Below are positions 1-14,800 of a stretch of 64,000 nucleotides of DNA, one piece after another. The number at the start of each line of letters is the position of its first letter. Position 1 is the first letter of the stretch. The stretch spans positions 30,924,001-30,988,000 of the forward strand of contig CM060070.1 in assembly GCA_030533445.1 (NCBI GenBank), read 5' to 3'. The position numbers were made by a program, and so were the translations under genes. This DNA is from Cyprinodon diabolis (taxonomy: Eukaryota > Chordata > Actinopteri > Cyprinodontiformes > Cyprinodontidae). Under the pieces are notes generated by a model. That model saw only the letters and a list, made by a program, of their open reading frames with translations. It did not search any database and was not told where the DNA came from.

Positions 1-129
1 AATAAATAATGTTCAGCTAAAAATAGTCTTTCTAAAATCTTAAAATTAAGATGTAATAAAAATGTTAATCTCCTTTCTTTTACATTCATCCACATTCAGC
101 TGCTCATTCTTTTCTCATTTTTTTTTCAG

Positions 130-268
130 ATTGTTATGGTGACCAAATACTGGACAAAGTTCAGCATTGCAGCTGTTTGCGTCTCAGTGGTTCTGTTCTT
201 TATCTGTACTAGAATCACTCACAGCGCTCGGCTTTTTCAGAGCTCGCCTGCTGACTATTACTTCCTTG
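130..268 (+). CDS. atp8b3: ATP8B-type phospholipid flippase, third-last coding exon
   Basis: P4-ATPases of class ATP8B move phospholipids from the outer to the inner leaflet of membranes, normally with a CDC50 partner. This 139-bp exon follows a T-rich acceptor (ttttttcag) and ends at a gtaatt donor. Read in phase 0 it gives 46 codons plus one base, starting IVMVTKYWTKF. It holds a hydrophobic span (FSIAAVCVSVVLFFI) and ends DYYFLG. The Y-W-T motif followed by a membrane span matches the C-terminal transmembrane bundle of ATP8B proteins as I know them. The catalytic domains lie outside the window to the left. The family call is firm because three consecutive exons splice in frame. The paralogue (atp8b3 rather than atp8b1/2/4) rests on the convergent onecut3 neighbour, so the symbol is an inference. 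Confidence 0.72.
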
Positions 269-532
269 GTAATTTTATTTTCAAAGTATCTTCATTATAT
301 TTTTTTACTTCTTAATTATATATGATATTACCACTGATATAGGATCATTTGCACTTCCATCCATCCATTCAGAGACTAAAGGATTTTATCTAAAATAGCA
401 ACCAAAAAAAAAAAACAACTGGTTGTGCAGCAACGATGTACATTTGAGTTATTCTTCTGTTCTTGGATAAATTAAGGTGAGATGTTAGTATTCCAGTTGC
501 AAGGTTTGAAGCCTGTGTTTGTTTTTCCCCAG

Positions 533-663
533 GTGTGTCTGAAAAGGCCTTCATTGATCCGGTTGTGTGGCTCACAGCTTTCCTCACAACTTGGACTGCT
601 GTTCTGCCCTCGGTCACGGCTCAAGCCCTCAATGTCATTCTCACTGTGCACAATAAACACAAG
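533..663 (+). CDS. atp8b3: ATP8B-type flippase, penultimate coding exon
   Basis: This is a 131-bp exon between a pyrimidine-rich acceptor (tttttccccag) and a gtgagg donor. The single base left over from the previous exon completes a Gly codon, then the frame reads VSEKAFIDPVVWLTAFLTTW and continues to HNKHK, ending in phase 0. The middle forms the last membrane span of the flippase (W-L-T-A-F-L to about Q-A-L-N-V-I-L). In ATP8B proteins a similar W-L pair opens transmembrane segment 10 and is followed by a basic cytosolic stretch, as here. The 264-bp intron before it and the 2,170-bp intron after it contain no competing open frame. Confidence 0.72.
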
Positions 664-2833
664 GTGAGGCATCAATCCGTATCTAGCAGCAAAACTTTCA
701 TTAAAAAATTTAAGGACATGCATTATCAATTTAAATGTTTTTACCTTGATGGTTTCAGACATGCTCATTTTCATTTGGGTGTCAGATTTCATTTTTTAAA
801 TATGTTTCCATGACAAATGTCAAAAAGGAATTCTCTATAAAGAAAAACACTGGACACACATCATCCGAGAATAGAGTCAACAGCTGCCAGAAAGACATCT
901 TACTAATGGCCACCTAACCATTAGGTCGCTGAAATATCAGGATGATTTTGTCGTTAAAGGTATAGTGGAGGATTTTTGTAAATTTTTGAAAGGACCCGCC
1001 CTCTCCATGTTTAAAAAAAATGCACATACACAACACCAGTTCAGGGAACGCCTATTAAATGCATGCAAGAGCCAATTTCTCCTTATGCACGCTCTGTTTA
1101 AAAGTTGCTGTTTGCATTGCTCATACAAGCTTACTTTCCAAAAGAAGATTAGCAATTTTTCCACTATGTCAGGCTCACCAATGGTAAGTGAAAACGGGGA
1201 CGAGCACTTAGGACGGCCTTACGTAAACATATCAACAGAATGATTGACAATTAGGAGGACCACTTATTTTAATGATCCACAATACCTTTAAATGTTAAAC
1301 TATGATGTAAGTTCATACTGTGGTTTGGAGTTTTCTAATCAACAGTTTTAAAGTGTTTGGTTGCGAGCCCAGCCTGCCTGTATTTTCTCACAGTAATTAA
1401 AACAATTGTAGTTGGAAAAAAATTAGGGCAGAAATCATCAAGTTGATGTTTTCCTCTTGTGCTCATTATCTTTCTGTTACACACCAATGTCTACAGTTTT
1501 GTCTCTTTTTATTAGCAAGCTGTGCAACGGTTTTGTAAAATCTGCCTGTAAAGGAAAACAGCTAAATGTTTTGTTTATTTTTTTTTTATGAATATTTCCT
1601 TTTTGAACACATTGGGAAAAAACCTTAATTTGAGTATTTTAGGTATCAAAACCTTAAGCTAAGCACAACGCCATTAAAACTAATCCGAAACCTCGAGTTG
1701 TTAGAATGGAAATCACAATACTGGGAATAAGATAAATGATGCTTCTCATGCAACTAATTACTGAGGTTAATATCTGGTAAGACTAGTTATTAATTAATTT
1801 AAGTGAACATTACATGTCAGGAATCTTTTGTTTAACTTAAGGATATACATAAATGTTAAAACTTCGTTAAAATTGATTTTCTTTAGTGAGAAACTTTGTG
1901 CTCAAAAACACACACAGTCTCTCCAGTGGCTGCTGACTCAGAGTCAGAAGTTATCTATTGTAGCCATGGAAAGAGCTGTATTGGGTATACTTTTCCATTG
2001 AGGCAATTTTTCAACCTTAGAAACCATGAAAGTGATTCCCCACTACCTTTTCAGTGAGTATAAAAAACTCTGCCTCTGTCATCTGTTTTGTTTTGTTTTT
2101 CTTTTTTGTTTGTTTGTTTTTTTTTTTACTTTTCTGTGTTGCCTCCTTACAGCCATGCCACCAACCATTTTAGTTAAAGTCCTCTCATTAATTGTTATGT
2201 GGTCTTTAATGTTGATTTGTTGGCTATTCCACTCTTACAAGGATTTTAAAGAGGCATATCCCAAAATATTGCTATTCTTTTGGCAATTAATGTTTTGAAA
2301 AATTACTTAAAACTTTGGAAAGTGTTGAAAAATTACCACGACTGAAGTGGTGTGGCTCTGCAAAAGAAGGATGTTGTCTTTTAAAATGTAGCCGAGTTTT
2401 GCACTTTCAAATTTGATTTAGATTCACTGAAGTGTGTGCGGGAGAGTACACATTTTTTATTTCAATATCCTATACATACAATCTTGTAAAACAAATCATA
2501 CTCACCATCATAAAAACGTGAAAATGTGTATTCCTAAATAGCTCTTTGTTTAAATGTTCATATCTATTTTAAATGACAATCTTCACATATTAACAGCCCA
2601 CCTGTAAAAATCCCCGCAGTCAGATCTCCTGATGTGTAACCCAGTATTTGCCATATTATGCTATATTTTTTTTGTCGTTTTGTTAAATTGCTGTTTGTAG
2701 CTATCATGTTTAATTACCAGATTTTGCTTGACACTAAATACTTGTTTGGAAATACAGAAAAAAATATGATAGTTTGAAACTCCATCCATTTATTTTCATG
2801 TTTATATTTATCCCTGATGTGTGTTTCTTGCAG
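664..2833 (+). other. intron of the ATP8B-type gene
   Basis: AT-rich, T-tract-rich intron between the last two coding exons. I see no additional exon with both splice sites and a compatible frame. The longest open stretches (965-1243 and 2026-2298, + strand) have low-complexity, Phe/Leu/Cys-rich translations and no recognisable domain. Confidence 0.7.
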
Positions 2834-3028
2834 ATACACAGCTCATCCCCTCCTCCAGTGGAGTTAAGGTCAAAGTTCAGTAGAGGGTCATCACTCCGCC
2901 GGTCATCATATGCCATTTCCCAGGGTGCCGGGCCTGGGCGCCTCATTAAATCCGCAACTTCCATTCGAAATACAGAGACGTTAAAAGATGAGAAGGTGGA
3001 TATCAGTAAAAAGCCATCTGATATTTAA
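2834..3028 (+). CDS. atp8b3: ATP8B-type flippase, terminal coding exon and stop
   Basis: The acceptor is tttcttgcag and the exon begins in phase 0, joining the previous exon without a shift. It encodes 64 residues and a TAA stop at 3026-3028. The tail is cytosolic and basic: SSPPPVELRSK, then LRRSSYAISQGAGPGRLI, then a charged end (LKDEKVDISKKPSDI). The R-R-S-x-Y-A-x-x-x-x-G-x-G-x-L-I pattern is a hallmark of ATP8B C-terminal tails. The tail is shorter than I expect for ATP8B1 or ATP8B4. An AATAAA at 3352-3357 lies 324 bp beyond the stop and just before the LTR element, so the 3' UTR appears complete and the element landed immediately downstream of the gene. Confidence 0.75.
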   Translation: MHSSSPPPVELRSKFSRGSSLRRSSYAISQGAGPGRLIKSATSIRNTETLKDEKVDISKKPSDI

Positions 3029-3375
3029 GGGCATCTAAGAACAAGCAGTCTACAGTCTGCTTTGGCAAAGTGCTTCATTTAGCTTTTTTAGGCAGATAGA
3101 GCCCAGATAGCTGTTTCCTGAGACCAAGAAATCTTAAGGGCTATGTGGTGCCCCACAAAGTTAGCAGGATGGCCATTCTTTCTGCTAAACAAACCCAGAG
3201 GAAGGTTTTGATTTGAAAATGCTGAATTTTGAATAGACTTGGTGATGCTACATTGACATGTGCTGCATGATTTGTATCTGACTGCTACAGTTTTTTTTGA
3301 CCAGTCTGAAGTTATTCTATTGAAGCATGACTGAATCACTGCAGATGTGTGAATAAAATCAACTCTTTCAAATAG
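3029..3375 (+). other. atp8b3: 3' UTR of the ATP8B-type gene with polyadenylation signal
   Basis: Non-coding sequence from the stop codon to just past a canonical AATAAA at 3352-3357. Cleavage would be expected 10-30 bp downstream. The LTR element starts at 3400, so gene and element do not overlap. Confidence 0.55.
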
Positions 3376-3399
3376 TTTACCTCCTAGTTTCAATGCTTT

Positions 3400-4111
3400 T
3401 GTGACGATTGGTTTAAATTCAAACCCATATGCAGAACACAACGGTGGCTGGGTAAAAGTTTAATAGAGTTTATTAAAGATTGTGACACAAGAACATGAAC
3501 AGGATCTGGAACTGGTCCGGGTTGGGTTCACTGAAGTCTGCAGAGATGGATAGTTTGATTAGCTGGGCAGACAGATGATCAATGAGTCCTTTAAGATAAT
3601 CCTGAGTCTACCTTGACGGAGTCCAGGCTTCTCTTGTGAGAGAGGGAACCGTTGGGTCCAGAGACTGTTGGTTCAGCAGAGTACTCAAGCAGCTGCAGCG
3701 TCTAGCTTCTGACTTTGAATGGCAGACCTTGATCAGAGTTTCCAGCTCTTCACTGAGAGCAGCAGGGGGAATCCAAATAGGAATCTTCAGGTTTGGCTCA
3801 CCAGGGCTGGAAGGCAGGTTAAGCTCACCCAGAGCTTCAGGCTTGAGACAGGTTTCCTGTGAGCAAAGACAGAGGAGGATTAGAATCAGTTTTCTCGCTT
3901 GAGACAACTAAGATTATTTCTGGTAACAGAGGCTCAGGTTGCTAACCAAACTAAGGTTAACACTGCGGCGTCGAAGGAAGGTCTGGCAGCTGTTTATGAA
4001 GGGAAGGTCTCCTGATGAGTAGATGCGTCTCAGGTGTGCTGGAGGGCTCCAGCCCAGGAGAGCTACAGCGCACTCTGCTGGAAAAAGGTGGTACATCTCC
4101 AGATCCCAACA
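3400..4111 (-). repeat. long terminal repeat, left copy (3' LTR in element sense)
   Basis: 712 bp, TGT...ACA ends, adjoining the oligopurine tract at 4112-4126, which marks it as the downstream LTR of a minus-strand element. The minus-strand polyadenylation signal is near 3469 (TTTATT on the + strand). Confidence 0.88.
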
Positions 4112-4389
4112 GTACCCCCCCCTCAAGGGTGGATACAAGACGACCCAAACTAGTCCAGAAAAAGGAAAAAACAAAAAACAACCCAGGGCGGGCGGAGGGG
4201 GCACCAGGCAAGGAGGGCAGGAAACGACAAAAACAGAGTCCAAAACAAAAAACAACCCACCCAGGGTGGGCGGAGGAGGAACCAAGCAAGGAGGGCAAAA
4301 AATATAAACTGAATCCAGAACAAAAAACGATCCACTTACGGTGGAAGAAAGCAAAGAAAGTCTCAGAAGATCCTTTGGGCAGATTCTCA

Positions 4390-6859
<2,470 letters not shown>

Positions 6860-6885
6860 GGGTTTTGTTAATGGCCGCAGTGTTC

Positions 6886-7597
6886 TGTCACGATTGGTTT
6901 AAATTCAAACCCATATGCAGAACACAACGGAAGCTGGGTAAAAGTTTAACAGAGTTTATTAAAGATTGTGACACAAGAACATGAACAGGATCTGGAACTA
7001 GTCCGGGTTGGGTTCACTGAAGTCTGCAGAGATGGATAGTTTGATTAGCTGGGCAGACAGATGATCAATGAGTCCTTTAAGATAATCCTGAGTCTACCTT
7101 GACGGAGTCCAGGCTTCTCTTGTGAGAGAGGGAACCGTTGGGTCCAGAGACTGTTGGTTCAGCAGAGTACTCAAGCAGCTGCAGCGTCTAGCTTCTGACT
7201 TTGAATGGCAGACCTTGATCAGAGTTTCCAGCTCTTCACTGAGAGCAGCAGGGGGAATCCAAATAGGAATCTTCAGGTTTGGCTCACCAGGGCTGGATGG
7301 CAGGTTAAGCTCACCCAGAGCTTCAGGCTTGAGACAGGTTTCCTGTGAGCAAAGACAGAGGAGGATTAGAATCAGTTTTCTCACTTGAGACAACTTAGAT
7401 TCTTTCTGGTAACAGAGGCTCGGGTTGCTAACCAAACTAAGGTCAACACTGCGGCGTCGAAGGAAGGTCTGGCAGCTGTTTATGAAGGGAAGGTCTCCTG
7501 ACGAGTAGATGCGTCTCAGGTGTGCTGGAGGGCTCCAGCCCAGGAGACCTACAGCGCACTCTGCTGGAGAAAGGTGGTACATCTCTAGATCCCAACA
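6886..7597 (-). repeat. long terminal repeat, right copy (5' LTR in element sense)
   Basis: Same length (712 bp) and about 98% identical by eye to the left copy. As the upstream LTR of a minus-strand element it should hold the active promoter. The long open frame that starts in the unique flank at 7741 and runs through this LTR is incidental. Confidence 0.88.
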
Positions 7598-8240
7598 CCT
7601 TTCCAATTTTGTATTTTTAAAACTTTCTTTGTATTTTACCTGACTTATTGTGGAAACTTGGAAACAAAGTCCAGTTGATTTTTTTTTTTTTTTTTTTAAG
7701 GAATTGTGCAATGAAATGAACATCCTATAGTGACTATGCATCTATGCATCTATTTGTACTGTTGATTTGAAATAGTCTTTATTTATGCTTTCTTTGGAGT
7801 CTTAATCATAGTCATAATTTACCATAATGAATGGGCCAATCCAGGGATCCAAATCAGATTAAATGACAATAGAATATAATAAAAGATTTTCTAATAATAC
7901 AGAATAAAAAAATAAAGTTATTCTTGCAAACATCAAACTAGTTTGGGGTATGGAGAGAAAGCAGGAAAGAATAAAAAGCAGTTCTTACGGTTATTTAATG
8001 CTAAATGTACCCACATGGTTTTATTGTTCCTTCATGAGTTAATAATTATTGCTTTAAAGTCTTAATCATAAAATGTAGACACAATGAGTTGTTCATGTAT
8101 TTTCTATATGATCTCTGAGTCTCTAGGATTTTAATGTTTGCATAGCCCTATTTTACTAATAAAGAATATACTTGAAAATGTAATAACCTGCCTTTGAATT
8201 AATTCACACGAAAGAAATCGACAGGCCCACTTTGTTTTAC
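7598..8240. other. AT-rich intergenic spacer
   Basis: Sequence between the LTR element and the probable end of the onecut3 transcript. It has a T-tract at 7679-7699 and scattered AATAAA-like words on both strands, with no coding frame or repeat family that I recognise. Confidence 0.5.
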
Positions 8241-9468
8241 AATTGTTTTATTTGTTAATTTATTTCAAAACACGCAATTTACCCATATTATCCTTTTAAG
8301 ATTTTTTTATTTTTCTGTAACAGTTATTACTCAGGTTTTTTACCTTCTCGAGAGTCTCAACTAGAGTGAAACTAAAAGTCCTCCACAGGCTCTCCGGCTT
8401 CTGCAGTGGGAGGAGGGTGGGAGAGAGGCTTTCTGATCGGATGTGAGCAGGTTGCTTCCCCATTTCTACCTGGACGGATACGTGTCTGCATCTGTGTGAA
8501 GGTTTGAATCAGGAAATGTGTGTGTATCTGTGTGCGTTTAAGTGCAAGACATGGAATGTCCACATGGCCGAGTAAATCACAGGAACCATATAGAACAGCC
8601 TGGAAAGCCATGTATTGTCTTCCAGGTTTTGGCAGCCAGATTGTCGTACCTCTGATTTTATCTTTGGTTTCAGAAAAATAAGGAAACAAATATTGTCAAA
8701 GGGGCAGAGTCACCCTCCTCAGCATGTGCCTGTATCTGTTTGTCTACCTGTAAGTCCATCTGAGTGCAATACGATCCACCGTCTCCAGACGACTTTGTAA
8801 ACTTGAGTAAGAACAATGTTAAGCATCTTTGCATTGATTGTGGCCCTTCCTTGGCACTAGGGACAAAGACAGTCAAACATTGTGGGACAGTGGAGCCATG
8901 ATCAGTGGAATGGGGCAGGAGGGTTGTAAGGAGAGGTGGGAGTAGGGGTCAACTTGCAAACATCGGCTTGGGCTACATTTTGGCGTCAGTGGCAGTTTGG
9001 GCTTTTGTGGTGAAAATACTGGGTGCTGCAGTGCCACTCTATCCCCGGCCGCTCACAGCAAGAATGAACCAAGCGACTGGTGCTGCTTCACCCTCGTAAG
9101 ACCGGCAGGGCGAAAAGAGGTAGAGAAGGGTCCAAGTGTGAGAGTTAAAATGTGGAGTGGGGGGGCTGGGGGTTGAGGGTTATACACTCTGACCCAGCAG
9201 CAACGATTAAGATTGGGGAGGGTCAGGTGTTTGCATAGTTCTCTGTGCAAAAGCCACCAACCGGAGCCATTTTTATTTCCTCGCGGCTGGCTACATCATC
9301 ATTAGATCAGCAGACAGTGGGTGATGGGAAGCATGTTCTTTGCACCAAAGCTCTCTGGTTTTGAGGCAGGAGATGAGGCAGAGTTAAGAGTAAGAGAGGG
9401 CGAAAAGAGAGATTTTAGCCAATGATGGGGTGAATAATGAATGTATTTGAGCAAGCTGGAGAGGGGTT

Positions 9469-9520
9469 GGGGGGGGGGGGGGGGGATGGGGGGGGGTTGG
9501 GGGGATTGGGGTGAGTCGTT
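9469..9520. repeat. G-rich low-complexity tract
   Basis: Runs of up to 16 consecutive G separated by single T or A bases. On the minus strand, the probable onecut3 transcript sense, this is a C-rich tract. The + strand could form G-quadruplex structures. Confidence 0.8.
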
Positions 9521-10840
9521 TGGCAGTTGCCCACTGCAGCTCATTTAGATCCAGAGAGCCTCTTCTCCCATGATTTTTACACTTCTATCCTCCCCTTCCT
9601 CCTCCCCACTGGCCTGCCCTCTCTCTACCTTTTTTCTTGTTTTGAAACTGATTGTCTTCTACCATCACAAAGACACTTGGTTCTGATTGATTAACAGGTA
9701 ACAGAAGAGGGAGAGCACAGTGTGACTGGGGGTGTCTCTACATCGGTCCAGCCTGGACAAACCATAGAATTCGGCTGTGAGACGTTGCCCGAAGCAAATG
9801 CTGTTTGACAGCAAATGTGGGAAACGTTTCAGGGCGGACACTGGTTTGCCATGGTACCGCTGTTGGTTGGTCAGTCAATCGTCAAGAAATGGTTTTAGAT
9901 TTTTGCATGACAAATATTGCAACCCATAGCAATGAAACATAACATAGAAAAAAACACTGTTTTCCACATAGGTACAAATGAACACATATACACAGGTTGA
10001 AGAAAAAACATGTAGACAAACATACAGGCATATTCAAGGCCGCTCGGATCGGTGTGTGTCCCTCTGATTAACTCCAAGTAAACAGCCAGTCTTTGGAAAA
10101 GCAAGACACACGTTCCGAGACCCAAGTGTGGAACACGAGCTGAGGAATGAAGATTGAATGCTATTGATTAGGGAGGAGACAAATTTGACCTCCCCCAGCA
10201 CACACTGCCCCCTACTGTCTGGATTTATATACATCAAAGAAACATTGGGGGAAGGGGGGGAAGGGTTGCAACAACACATGCACACAACCAGTGAATCCAA
10301 CAGTGACAGAAAATCTAAAAACAACAACCCCTCCAACGCCTAAAACCCAAATACCTCCCACCCTTATTTTTTTTCTCGCATTTATTTTGATAACCAAAAT
10401 ATTCCCCCACCCCCATTTCCACCCACTCCCTAATCTGTCTATCCCTTTCCTCTCCCCACAAAATCACAGGTCATTCCTGTTGGTTTCTATACAGTTATAC
10501 AATATCCATGCACAAAAGAAAAGGAAAAAGTGCACCTTCTTCTCAACAGTAGGTGCTGGTCTTTAATTATCTAAGAACATCAGGAGCACTTGAACACACC
10601 CAGGAACCTTTAAAATTAACAGTTTTGTCTATTTTTTTTTTCTTTTTTTATGTATTTCTTTTTTTCCTCAGAGAAAAGACAACTAAAAGGCAGAAGAAAG
10701 CTAACAATGAATGAAAGGTTATTCCTCCTTTGGTTTATCACATCAAATTTTGGGTTATGATTTAGTTCAAATTGTGTGTTGTGTTTTTTTTTTATTTTGT
10801 TTTCTTTGAATGTAGCTTCCTGTGAGAGAGCTTAAAACTA

Positions 10841-11811
10841 GTTCCCTGCAACAGTATTCACACCTGTTGGATTTATTCACATTTTGCCACATACAACCCC
10901 AGACCTTAATGTTTTTTGCTGGGATTTTATGCTATTATATGTAGCACATGACTGAGAAGTAATATTACAATAAGATCTTAAAAATGTTGTCAGTGCATGT
11001 TTTCAGCCCCATTTATTCCAACAACCCTAAATAAAGTCCAAGTACCACAGTTAAATATTGTCTATATATATTATTATTATTTTTATTTTTTTGTGTGCAT
11101 AAAATCAGTTATTATTTGAAGGCTGCAAAAGGTTTGTTAGAAACATAAGTAAACATGCTGCTTCCTAAAAAATTCAAGGAACACAACAGATTGGTCTTGG
11201 ATATTCTAACTTGAAGGAAGATTACCTTATAAATCAATGGAACAGAACTTTTTTTTTTTTTTCAATCCATCGTCTAAAAAAAATTTGAAAAGAATATACC
11301 GCTATTGCTGACCTGCCATGACATAGCCTTTGAATTAACTGATAATCCAGGCAAACAGAGGATTAATTAAAAAAAGCTGAACCTTTTGACACTCCTTGAA
11401 AAAAAAAAACATTATAGGGCTGCAGAATATGTTAGACTGATGGAGAGGTTTGCCTTCCTCCATGTAAACACCTAAATATGAAGCTAGCGCTGTTATGCAA
11501 TACTTTGGGTTAAACTATAATTATATGCAAGAATGGCCTGGCCATAGTCAAGATCTTGACAAAACTAAGAATCTGTGGCCAAATGTGACTGGTTTCCATG
11601 GACAATCTTAATTCAAGCTAACGGAACGTTAGTTTGTAAAGATTAATGAGGGAAATGTTCAGCCTACAAAGGAGTGAAGAATAAGAACTATTGATTCAGA
11701 AGAAGTTTTTCTCTATGAAAAAAGCTTCCACTTTAACTGCATTAAAGTTTGTGGTTGCAATGTCCAATGTGAACATTTTGAGGGGTGTGAATACAATTGC
11801 AAGTCCTTCTT
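10841..11811 (+). mobile_element. Tc1/mariner-like transposon relic
   Basis: The ends are imperfect inverted repeats sharing GTATTCACACC and TTCACATT. The left end follows a TA at 10839-10840. Inside, bases 11531-11578 read EWPGHSQDLDKTKNLW, which matches the E-W-P-x-Q-S-P-D-L-N-P-I-E-N-L-W motif around the third catalytic acidic residue of Tc1 transposases. The rest of the transposase is missing or scrambled, so the element is dead. It lies within the probable onecut3 3' UTR. Confidence 0.75.
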
Positions 11812-14800
11812 AGTAAATAACCCTCTTTCTCTCTCTATCCTGGCCTTAGCCTTTGTCTTTTCTTTTTCTCAGCTTGTCCTCCACAGAAACATTCACAATG
11901 TCTTTTCCTTTTAAGAAAACAGTAAGTACATGCCGTAGCAAAAAACAAACCGAGGGAACGTACAAGAAAAATAAGCAAACGGATAAAAGGAATTTTTAAC
12001 AGTATAAAGCTTCAAGTCACAAGTTCCAAAACTAACTATCATAAGTATCATAGTTTCATAATCATCGTTATCATTAGCAGTATTATTTTCAGTTTTAAAT
12101 TACATAAAGTTTACATGAAAGGTTTTTGAGGTATTTCAGAATTAATTGTCAAACACAAGCCTACCAAGTCTTGGCACTAGCCAGGGGGAAATATTGTCTG
12201 GGCAGGAGAGGTGGAGGGAGGAGAGTTTGAGTCTTCCACACTTTTTTAGTGCAGCCTCTGTGCTTGCACGCAATGGACTTGTTTTTCTTTTTAAAATAGC
12301 AGATGCTCCGAGTGCTTAAACCCAACAGCCTTTTTTATGCTTCCTCTTTCTCTGTTACACAAAAATATCTCTGATGTGAGAAAGCCAAAAACAGCTGAGA
12401 GTGAAAGCACGTCAGGCAAAGGAAAGGAAAAACAAATTAAGAAAGCCTGGCGAGATGATTAACAATACAGTTACAAAGACTGAAAGATTTAGGAGTAACA
12501 CATAGGTTTGTTTGAAATAAATGGTGTAGAGAAAATGTTTTATAGACTTTCTACGTGATAAAGTGCTTGTATTCTAGTGTATCAAGATGGAAAGTCAATA
12601 TGAGAGAAAATGCTGACACAGCCCCCATTCTGTGTCCCTCTCTTTGTGCCCCCCCCCCACCCCTCGCCTCTGTCAATCCAATTATGGGTGCATTGTCTGT
12701 GTGAGTGCATGTTTGTGAGAATGCGTGCATGCATCTTTGTGACTGCACATGTTTTATGTGTGTGTGTATGTGTGTGACCAGTGCAGTCCCACCCGTGGTT
12801 GAAGGGAAAAGGCACTCAACTCTTTCTGCAAGGCAACCACCTCCTCCTAAGTGGCACGATGCAGTTTGACTGCACTGTCTGAAACAAATGTAATGTGCGT
12901 CTTTAATATTAGTCAGTATGAGAAATTTTAGGAGAATAAAGGGGGGGGAGTGGGAGTTTTTGTGTAGTTTAATAATTTGGGTTGGGTCCCCCTAGGCAGT
13001 TTGCGACTGGTAGGCTGCAGTATCTTTGGTATTAGTGGCGGTTTCACAAACCACTCAGCTTAGTGAGGTAGCCACACTGGTTCTCACTACAAACAAATGT
13101 CATTTTGTCAGCTTCATAACTAGAGAGCTGAGTCTATCTATCTACCTATGCTTACTTAATTGTACTAGTCGATTTTAGCTCATCTTCCTTTGGCAACGTT
13201 GACTCACTGCTTACAGCAGTATGACATTAGTCAGTGCCCCTCCATCAACTTCTCTGTAGTGACCATTTGTTGTCTAATCTGCACCGCTAATCTGACTACA
13301 TTGTTGGAAATGCTACAGTTGCATCTTAAGACCACACAGATGACTATTAAACCTCAAAGCCGTCCTCCTCTGACAGAGCAAACCAAGTAAGCCAGGACGT
13401 TCTGAGGTCAAATTATGTCCCTCTTCTAGAGAGAAGCACAGTCCTGACAAGAAACGCCAGAAAGGATGAAGCGTCCATCATTTCTTCTTTTTCTTTCCTG
13501 CAGCTCCCTGTTTTCTCTCTTGTTCTCTTCTTCCTGGAAATGTCTCCTTTAAGTCTGCAAAAAAAAAAATATCCTTCAGCAGACCAAGTCCTTGTGTCCC
13601 CCTTTTTTTCCATTGAAGAAGTCCTTCCTTTTGGTTCTTTGTTTTGTTTTTTTTTAATTATCAACAAGGTGCCTTCCATATGCACAACAGAGCACAATAG
13701 TAACAAGAAATAGAAACTTTGTGTCTATGGTACTAATTAAATACCCGCATCAATATAGGGAGGGAGAGAGAAAGGGCGAGGGCCAATGGGGTTAGATTGG
13801 AAGGGCGAAAAAGGAGGTAGAGAACCAAAGATTTTGTGTGAAAATTTGTCCAGTTTTGTGTTTGAATAATTTTTTTTCATGATTTAGTTGTTTCAGGTTC
13901 TTTTTTTCCATTTTCTTTTACTAAAAAACAAGTATATTTGAATTAAGTTGAATGCTGATTGTTGCTATGGCACACACTGCCTGTCATCAGTGAGGTGCAC
14001 TGTGGAGTGTGTGGACCTTAGTACCGTATTCTCACATTAAGGCAGTAAGCATTGGCACTGTTTGTTGCTGTGGGTGTGTTGGTTTTGCTTTGGGTTAGCT
14101 ACTGTTCCATAACCGTAAGGTTTGCAATAAATTATTATTTTCAGAGTTTTTTTGCAGACCGAAAAAAATGAATGCAAAATATAAAGCCTCCAAAGAAGAA
14201 ACGCTTAAATTTAAACCTCCACTGAGTCTGTCTCGCCTTTCTGTTTCCCCCTGATGCACTTCTCTCTGCTTTTTCAGTAGTATTTTTGATTTGTTAATTC
14301 CTGCCTACATACAGTAATTCCCTGCCTTTGCTAAATCCCTGCGTTATTTTCATCATTCGTCTCAACCACCCCCTCCTCCAGCGCTGGTTGGATGAGGAAC
14401 AACAATAGGATAATGGTAAAGTATTGATCCCCCTTCAAAGAGCTGTGAGGCCCTGAATGTGTTGTGCCGTGACTTCTCCTCAGCATCTAGTGCAGCATTT
14501 TTGAATTCTCCCACCTATCCCAACACCCCCCTCCCTTTTTTTGTATTTTATTCTGCTGTTTACAGGTCTCTATTGACAACAGCAGGGGGCACTGTTGCTC
14601 TGCCAGTGTGGACAGGACCAGGACAGAGTGGTGTGCTGTTGGTTTGTTGCTTGCTGCTGTGGAGGCCTTTGTGTTGTCTACTGTGTGCTCCTCTGCTTTT
14701 TTTTTTTTTTTAATATGCAGCTGTAATGTAGTTTGGCTGGATGCCCGAGCGTGTTGTTGTCATCGTTCGGTTCCCAGCTATTGATTCAGGCTCCCAGCAG

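Noticed and set aside
2026..2298. 90-codon + strand frame in the flippase intron
   Set aside because: Low-complexity Phe/Leu-rich translation, no splice support and no family match.
7094..7741. 215-codon frame through the right LTR into flanking DNA
   Set aside because: Crosses the element boundary, and the same frame exists in part in the other LTR. No domain, so incidental.
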